DNA from: Frankiales bacterium
GTDB taxonomy: Bacteria > Actinomycetota > Actinomycetes > JAFAQI01
Direction of reading: 5' to 3'
Assembly: GCA_025980325.1 (NCBI GenBank)
Contig: JAICXQ010000002.1
Coordinates: 1 to 64,000 of the forward strand
DNA: 64,000 nucleotides
Under the pieces are notes generated by a model, which was not told the DNA's origin, did no database searches, and was given only the letters and a program-made list of their open reading frames with translations. Position 1 is the stretch's first letter. The number at the start of each line of letters is the position of its first letter. Below, piece by piece: positions 57,956-64,000 of the stretch. A program made the position numbers and the translations under genes.

Positions 57956-59611
57956 TTGACGGCCACGATGCGTGCACCGGTGCGGCGACACAGGGGTTGG
58001 CGGGCAGGCGCGCTGGCGGCATGCACATGCGTCGCACTCGCCGGATGGCCGGCGTTGGCGGGCCAGGTGAAGGTCACGCTGGCGCCGTTCATCGTCCAGG
58101 CCACGACGGACACCGTCGCGACCACGGCGGTCGATGCCGTCATCGCTGCCAACGGCGGTGTGGGCCAGGTCGTCGCCCCGCTGCCGCTGGTAAACGGTGT
58201 CCTTGCCAACCTGAGCACCGTCGAGGTCACGCAACTGTCCGTGAACCTCGCCGTCTCACCGGACGGGATGGTCCTGACGTCGATGGCGCCCACGAAGGGG
58301 GGCACGCCGCCACCGCCGCCCCGGCAACTCGACAACGTCTTCCCGCAAGTCACCGGCGCAGCAGCGGTCATCGCGAACGGCGACAGCGGTCAAGGTGTCG
58401 GCGTCGCAGTGGTCGACACCGGCATCGCGGACCTGCCGGACTTCGCCGGACGGCTTCGCCCCGGCGTGGACTTCACGACGGAGAGCAACCCGCACCTCGA
58501 CAGCTACGGACACGGGACGTTCGTCGCCGGGCTCGTCGCCGGCGACGGCTCGTCGTCCAACGGCGTCTACGTCGGCGAGGCGCCGGGCGCCGACCTCGTA
58601 CCGGTGAAGGTCGCCGGCAAGTCCGGCAGCACGACGGTGTCGACCCTGATTCGTGCATTGCAGTGGATCAAGGACGACGCCACCGACAACATCCGCGTCA
58701 TCAACATGTCGGTCGGCGCGATCCCACCCGGACCGACCTCGCTGAACCCGCTCGACCAAGCTGTCGAGACGATGTGGCAGGCCGGCTACGTCGTCGTGAC
58801 CTCTGCGGGCAACAACGGTTCGAAACCTGGCACCGTCACCTCACCAGGAGACGATCCTCTCGTCGTCACCGTCGGTGCGCTCGACGACAAGGACACGGTG
58901 ACGCCCGCGGACGACGCGGTGCCGAGCTTCAGCAGCAACGGGCCGACGTCGTGGAACGCATGGTGGAAGCCGGATCTGATCGCGCCGGGCAAGTCGGTCG
59001 TCAGTGTGATGGCACCGCGCTCGGTCATCTGGAACAACTTCAAGTCCGCTCGGGTCGGGACCACGAACTTCGTCGGCTCCGGAACGTCGTTCGCGGCCGC
59101 GATCACCAGCGGCGCGGCGGCGATGCTGCTCGCCCACGACCCCGCCGCCAGCCCCGACGACGTCAAGGCCGCATTGCTCACGACGACGAACGCCGGCCCC
59201 AATCCCCCGCAGGATCCCTTCCAGCAGGGGCACGGTGTTCTCGACGTCGCGCGCGCGATCGACGAGCCGGCCGTGACCATGGTCCAGGGCGTCAGTCTGA
59301 TCCCGATTCCGGTGGCCGGCGCGCCGATCCCGCTGCTCTCGACGCAGGTCGTCTCGACGTGGGCGACGGTCAACGTGACCGAGCAGGCGCTGTACCCGGC
59401 GCCGTACCCCTTCCCGTACGCCGGTGACGCGACCACGTCGCTGGACCCGGACCTGTCCACACCGCTGTTCCAATCCTCGGCGTGGAACTCCTCCGCGTGG
59501 AACAGCTCGGCCTGGAACTCCTCCGCGTGGAACAGCTCCGCCTGGAACTCCTCCGCGTGGAACAGCTCCGCCTGGAACAGCTCGGCGTGGAACAGCTCGG
59601 CCTGGAACTGA
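57956..59611 (+). CDS. Secreted S8 subtilisin-like peptidase with SSAWN-repeat tail
   Basis: Catalytic GVAVVDTGIADLP (Asp), DSYGHGTFVAGLVAG (His), GSGTSFAAAITSGAAAMLL (Ser). Confidence 0.93.
   Translation: MTATMRAPVRRHRGWRAGALAACTCVALAGWPALAGQVKVTLAPFIVQATTDTVATTAVDAVIAANGGVGQVVAPLPLVNGVLANLSTVEVTQLSVNLAVSPDGMVLTSMAPTKGGTPPPPPRQLDNVFPQVTGAAAVIANGDSGQGVGVAVVDTGIADLPDFAGRLRPGVDFTTESNPHLDSYGHGTFVAGLVAGDGSSSNGVYVGEAPGADLVPVKVAGKSGSTTVSTLIRALQWIKDDATDNIRVINMSVGAIPPGPTSLNPLDQAVETMWQAGYVVVTSAGNNGSKPGTVTSPGDDPLVVTVGALDDKDTVTPADDAVPSFSSNGPTSWNAWWKPDLIAPGKSVVSVMAPRSVIWNNFKSARVGTTNFVGSGTSFAAAITSGAAAMLLAHDPAASPDDVKAALLTTTNAGPNPPQDPFQQGHGVLDVARAIDEPAVTMVQGVSLIPIPVAGAPIPLLSTQVVSTWATVNVTEQALYPAPYPFPYAGDATTSLDPDLSTPLFQSSAWNSSAWNSSAWNSSAWNSSAWNSSAWNSSAWNSSAWNSSAWN
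59474..59608 (+). repeat. Nine tandem 15-bp repeats encoding SSAWN
   Basis: Degenerate (tcctcggcgtggaac) x9, ending immediately before the stop codon. Confidence 0.95.
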
Positions 59612-59624
59612 ACCGGGGGAATCG

Positions 59625-62411
59625 ATGCATCTGCCCTTGCTGGCGCGCTCGGTCGTCGCGACCGTCGTCGCCGCCGCAGCAGCGTCGCTCGCCGTACTGA
59701 CCCTGCACTACGGCGATGCGGGGTTCGGCCGCGTCGACATCCTCGTGCTGCTCGCAGCGATCGCGTCCGCCGCCTGGGCGTGGCCGCTGATCGTGTATCG
59801 AGGCAGCGCCTCCGAGGCCGTCCACGCCGACGAAGGGCTCATCTTCCTCGCGCTGCTCCTGCTCCCGCCGCGAGGTGTGCTGACGACGATCGCCGTGGCG
59901 GCCGCCGCCGGGCAGGTCAGGCACCGGCGCGGGTGGCTCAAAGCGGTGTTCAACTGGGCCGAAGTGATCGTCGCCTCGAGCGCCGCCGTCGTCGTCACGC
60001 AGGTGCTCGGAATTCATCTGTCCGGACGCGCGCACGGCACGGACCTCGCCATTGCGCTCGCCGGCACCGGTGCGTTCTTCGTGCTCAGCGCGGTGATCAC
60101 CGCGGGCATCATCGCGGCCACGTCGGAGACGACGCTGCGGGCGGCCGTGTTCGACGGCGCGGAGTTACGGCTGCTCGTGTGCACCGTCGGGTGCATCGTT
60201 GCCGCGCCGGTCGGGATGGCGGCGCGCTCTGCCGAGTGGGCGATCGCGCTGCTGCCACCCCTCTACGTCACGGCTCGCTGGGTCGTCGCGGGCCGGTTCG
60301 AAGCGCGTCACGACCGCGACCGGATGCTCGGCCTGTTCGACGCCACGCTCGCGGTGCATCGCCCGTTGGCTTCGGCCGACGTACGCGCCGAGCTGGGCCG
60401 GGTAGCCGGCGAGCTGTTGCGTTGCCCGGACGTACGGCTCTCCCCCGAGGCGCCGGCAGCGGCGGAGTTCAGCAGCTCGATCGCGGTCGGCGAGGCCACC
60501 GAGTGGCTGGCACTGTCGGGCCGGTCGCGGGCAGAGCCGTTCGACGGGGCCGACCGGCGTCTGCTCGACGCGTTGGCCGTCGTCGGCAAGTCGGCGTTGT
60601 CGCGTGCCGAGATGTACGCGCGAGTGAAGCGCCAAGGTGACGAGCTCGCCGCCATCATGGGCAGTCTCGCCGAGGGCGTCGTGGCATTCGGCATCGACGG
60701 GCAGCCGGTCTACGTGAACCCGGCGGGCGAGGCGCTGCTGGGCGCGCCGGCAGCGGTGATCACTCGAGCGGGGCCCCCGGATCCTTCGATCGACACCATC
60801 GATTTCGGTGTCGATCCCTCGTCGCTCATCGAGCGCCGGATCCTCGCGAGCATCCGCGACTCGTTGGCGGCTCCCGCGCAGCGCTGCCTGCAGGCGATGG
60901 CATCGGTCGGCGACGAATCGGCGGTCTTCGTACGCTTCGACGCAGCCACCTTCCCGGCCAGCTACACGTGCGCTCCGATCATGGACGGTTCGGTCGCCGT
61001 CGGCGCCGTACTCGTGTTCCGCGACGTCACCGAACGGGTCACGGCCGAAGAACAGCTCGCACATCACGCGTTCCACGACCAGCTGACCGGCCTTCCGAAC
61101 CGACGCCTGTTCTTGGATCGCCTCAGCCAGGCGCTGCTACGCGGCGAAGTCAACGGCAAGAGCTGCGCGGTGCTGTTCGCCGACATCGATCGGTTCAAGT
61201 CCATCAACGACAACCTCGGGCATCAGGCGGGCGACGAGCTCCTGCAGGAGGTTGCTCGCCGGATCAGCGCGGTCGCTCGTCCCGCCGACACCGTCGCTCG
61301 CTTCGGCGCGGACGAATTCACGATCCTCGTCGAGGACATCCGCGGCATCGAGGCGGCGCAGCAGCTCGCTGCCCGGATTCTCAACAAGCTCGCCGGACCT
61401 ATCCAGCTTTCGGAGAACCGCGAGGTCGTCGCGACGGTCAGCATCGGCATCGCGACGAACGAAGGGCAGCCAACCGCCGACGACATCTTGCACAACGGCG
61501 ATCTCGCGATGTCGCAGGCGAAGGCGACCGGCGCCGGCGGTGTGCAGTGTTACGACCCGGCGGCGATGCAGGCGCGGTCCGCGCACCGGTTCGATCTGGA
61601 GGCGGACCTGCGGGCGGCGATCGCGGGTGAACAGCTCGTGGTCCACTACCAACCGCTCGTCGACCTGCATGACGGCTTGGTGCACGACGTCGAGGCGCTG
61701 ATTCGTTGGCCGAATGCGAAGCACGGCCTGCGGATGCCGAGCGAGTTCATTCCCATCGCCGAGGAGTCCGGACTCATCCTGCCGTTGGGCCGCTTCGTCC
61801 TCATCGAAGCTGCCCGCCAAGCGCATCGCTGGGAGCAGAGCGGTGCGGTCGTCAACGTCGCCGTCAACCTCTCGCCTCGACAGTTCCAGGACGAGGACCT
61901 CATCCAGCAGATCACCGATGCGCTGCGGACCAGCGAGCTGCCGCCGCAGCGCCTATGCCTGGAGATCACCGAGAGTTTGGCGATGCAGGATCTCGATCTG
62001 ACGATCCGCACCCTCGCCCGGCTCAAGAGGCTTGGCGTGCACCTCGCGATCGACGACTTCGGCACGGGCTATTCGTCGCTCAACTACTTGAAGCGGTTCC
62101 CGGTGGACGAAGTCAAGATCGACCAGAGCTTCATCCGTGACGTCCGGCACAGCCCGGTCGACAGCGCCATCGTCGCCGCGATCGTGGGGCTGGCCGACGC
62201 GCTCGGTATGCGGACGGTCGTCGAAGGCGTCGAGGACGAGGTGCAACTGGCCAGGGTGCGCGAGCTCGGATGTGGCTTCGCCCAGGGCTACCTCGTCTCC
62301 GCGCCACAACCGCCGGACCAGCTGACGCCACTGCTGCTCGACGTTCCCCGGCCACGCAGCCGCCCGGTCATCGACCTCACCCGGATCGAACCTCGGCAGG
62401 GCATCAGCTGA
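59625..62411 (+). CDS. Membrane PAS-GGDEF-EAL protein (c-di-GMP turnover)
   Basis: Multi-TM N-terminus; PAS-like GVVAFGIDGQPVYVNPAGEALLG; HDQLTGLPNRRLFLDRL...RFGADEFTILVED; HDVEALIRW; LAIDDFGTGYSSLNYLKRFPVDEVKID. Confidence 0.93.
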   Translation: MHLPLLARSVVATVVAAAAASLAVLTLHYGDAGFGRVDILVLLAAIASAAWAWPLIVYRGSASEAVHADEGLIFLALLLLPPRGVLTTIAVAAAAGQVRHRRGWLKAVFNWAEVIVASSAAVVVTQVLGIHLSGRAHGTDLAIALAGTGAFFVLSAVITAGIIAATSETTLRAAVFDGAELRLLVCTVGCIVAAPVGMAARSAEWAIALLPPLYVTARWVVAGRFEARHDRDRMLGLFDATLAVHRPLASADVRAELGRVAGELLRCPDVRLSPEAPAAAEFSSSIAVGEATEWLALSGRSRAEPFDGADRRLLDALAVVGKSALSRAEMYARVKRQGDELAAIMGSLAEGVVAFGIDGQPVYVNPAGEALLGAPAAVITRAGPPDPSIDTIDFGVDPSSLIERRILASIRDSLAAPAQRCLQAMASVGDESAVFVRFDAATFPASYTCAPIMDGSVAVGAVLVFRDVTERVTAEEQLAHHAFHDQLTGLPNRRLFLDRLSQALLRGEVNGKSCAVLFADIDRFKSINDNLGHQAGDELLQEVARRISAVARPADTVARFGADEFTILVEDIRGIEAAQQLAARILNKLAGPIQLSENREVVATVSIGIATNEGQPTADDILHNGDLAMSQAKATGAGGVQCYDPAAMQARSAHRFDLEADLRAAIAGEQLVVHYQPLVDLHDGLVHDVEALIRWPNAKHGLRMPSEFIPIAEESGLILPLGRFVLIEAARQAHRWEQSGAVVNVAVNLSPRQFQDEDLIQQITDALRTSELPPQRLCLEITESLAMQDLDLTIRTLARLKRLGVHLAIDDFGTGYSSLNYLKRFPVDEVKIDQSFIRDVRHSPVDSAIVAAIVGLADALGMRTVVEGVEDEVQLARVRELGCGFAQGYLVSAPQPPDQLTPLLLDVPRPRSRPVIDLTRIEPRQGIS

Positions 62412-62749
62412 CCGCAGGGTGAGCCCGACGAGAACCGCTCATGGCACGGCACGCGCGGGTTCAAACGGACCCCTCGCGGAACAGGACGCGACACGACGCG
62501 TGTGGTGACAGCAACCGGGCTCGGCGTCGTCGCCGGTGTTTCCGCGATCCACGACATCCTTCTTCCGGCCATGGCGATGCCGTGCTGATTTGACTGGCGC
62601 CCGAGCGACACCGCGCAGCGTGGACGTCCGGTTATCGACCCGAGAGCCGGATATGGGCGGCTCAGCGCTCGGATGCGGCGACCGTGAGGCAACCGTCCTG
62701 GACAAATCCAGTCAAAGGCCTACGTTGGGAGTGATAAAGGTCGCGATTC

Positions 62750-63103
62750 ATGGGTGCCGATTGGTTTCTGGTCAGGATCGACGCGGTTGAGCAGGCCGCC
62801 GAGGCCGCCCGCGCCGCGCTCGGCCGCGCCCCCGAAGTACTCGAACCCGCACGTGCCGATCGGATCGCCGGTCGACCCCTCGTACAGATCGCGTTGGACC
62901 TCGCCAAGCGCGGCAGTGAGGCGCGGGCCGATGCCGCGCTCGCGTATCGGGGTTACGAACATGCGCTGTTCGAGCTGCGCGCGGCGGTGGTGCGGGCGCT
63001 CGTCGACGAGGAAGAACTGACGCTGTCCCAGCTCGCGCAGGCGATGGGAGTCACGCGCCAGACGGTCGCCCGCCTCTATCGAGCGGCTGGCCGGGACAAT
63101 TAG
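62750..63103 (+). CDS. Small HTH protein
   Basis: LTLSQLAQAMGVTRQTVARLYRAAG helix-turn-helix. Confidence 0.65.
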   Translation: MGADWFLVRIDAVEQAAEAARAALGRAPEVLEPARADRIAGRPLVQIALDLAKRGSEARADAALAYRGYEHALFELRAAVVRALVDEEELTLSQLAQAMGVTRQTVARLYRAAGRDN

Positions 63104-63174
63104 TCATTCCGGTTGGGTCGGCAGGGTCCTTCGACCCTTACCGCACTACGGACGTACCCGTCGACCGTGGACGG

Positions 63175-64000
63175 ATGTCACTGAAACAACGAAACCGGAC
63201 GACGCGTCCCGCGGACGCAGGACCTACGCCTCTGCCGCAACAGTCGGCGTTCACCGACGTCATTCACATGCCGCCGATTCGTGACGGGCTGGGTCAGGCT
63301 TCCCTTTGCCAGCCGATGCAGGCGAGCGGTGAGCGGTTCTGGCACGCCCATGTCGCACTGGGGTTCGCGATCCTGGCCGGCGAGGCCGGCGCGGCCATCG
63401 GTTACTTCGCGGCCAGCCCGACCGGGCCGTCGCGGGTGACGCTCGAGATCATCGCCGCCGGCGTCGCAGCACTCGCGGTTCTGGGGGTCTTGCTCTCCGG
63501 CCGGATCTCACGGCTGTCGTGGCGCGAGACGTTCGTCACCACAACCTCGGTCACGTCGACGTTCGTCCTGGCCCTGTGCGCGCATCTCGACGGCGGCCTC
63601 GAAAGCCCACTGCTCTACTTGAGCGTCCTGCCGGTCGTCTACCTCGCTTTGACGGCGTCGCCGAAATCGGTGTCACTCGCCGGCGCGGCATCGATCGCAT
63701 CAGTGGTCGGTGTCGGATTGAGCGATCCCCGGATACGGATCCCGCAGGAATCGCTGCTGATGCTGATGGCCATCGTGATCGGCACCCTCGTCCTCGTGAT
63801 CGGCTCCTCGATTCATCGGCACCGACTGCATACGGCGCACGCCGCGGTGATGGCGGAACTTTTCCGCCGCAGTCAGACCGATGACCTCACCGGATGCTCG
63901 AACTACCGTGCGTTCGAGGAGCGGCTCGCAGACGAGATCGACCGAGCGATCCGCTACGGCCGCCCGCTCAGCCTGATCGTCTGCGACGTCGACCAGTTTC
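63175..64000 (+). CDS. Membrane GGDEF-domain protein, 3' end outside the window
   Basis: Manual translation from ATG 63175: MSLKQRNRTTRPADAG..., several TM segments, then SQTDDLTGCSNYRAFEERLADEIDRAIRYGRPLSLIVCDVDQF; open to the window edge. Confidence 0.8.
   Translation, partial: MSLKQRNRTTRPADAGPTPLPQQSAFTDVIHMPPIRDGLGQASLCQPMQASGERFWHAHVALGFAILAGEAGAAIGYFAASPTGPSRVTLEIIAAGVAALAVLGVLLSGRISRLSWRETFVTTTSVTSTFVLALCAHLDGGLESPLLYLSVLPVVYLALTASPKSVSLAGAASIASVVGVGLSDPRIRIPQESLLMLMAIVIGTLVLVIGSSIHRHRLHTAHAAVMAELFRRSQTDDLTGCSNYRAFEERLADEIDRAIRYGRPLSLIVCDVDQF

Noticed and set aside
59474-59608. Short tandem repeats as a CRISPR array
   Set aside because: 15-bp units with no spacers, in frame inside a CDS
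59424-59624. N-terminal extension of the GGDEF/EAL ORF (PRGTPPRGTAPPGT...)
   Set aside because: It is the +1 frame of the SSAWN repeats; the real start is ATG 59625

Overview
64-kb window of a very GC-rich genome, most likely actinobacterial. It is almost fully coding; I saw no rRNA, tRNA, CRISPR array or transposase. Main regions: (i) a damaged DUF4331 gene next to an artefact-like end (1-95), then a G1 acid endopeptidase, a phosphoribosyltransferase, a two-component system and an MFS transporter; (ii) a divergent pair made of a SLOG-like/multi-TM protein and a TIR-TM-Ig-like-PASTA-like receptor (6.5-9.8 kb), my best candidate for an undescribed nucleotide-signalling system; (iii) an LVIVD propeller, an S53 sedolisin, and a 1643-aa S53-RHS/YD-repeat fusion followed by an unlisted 44-aa TM ORF at an ATGA overlap; (iv) a VapBC-like module; (v) a surface-glycan locus (24-41.5 kb) with HAD, two flippases, SGNH, methyltransferase, several glycosyltransferases, CDP-alcohol phosphatidyltransferase, nucleotidyltransferase and a G1P-dehydrogenase-like (AraM/EgsA) enzyme; (vi) an LPFTG protein, an L,D-transpeptidase, and a cytidine deaminase/TM-GAF-like/small-protein operon; (vii) orphan genes, a metallo-beta-lactamase, an FN3-M15 protein and tandem secreted paralogs; (viii) a subtilase ending in nine SSAWN repeats next to a GGDEF/EAL protein, and a second GGDEF gene cut by the window end. 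Family calls come from reading the translations. No database search was run.
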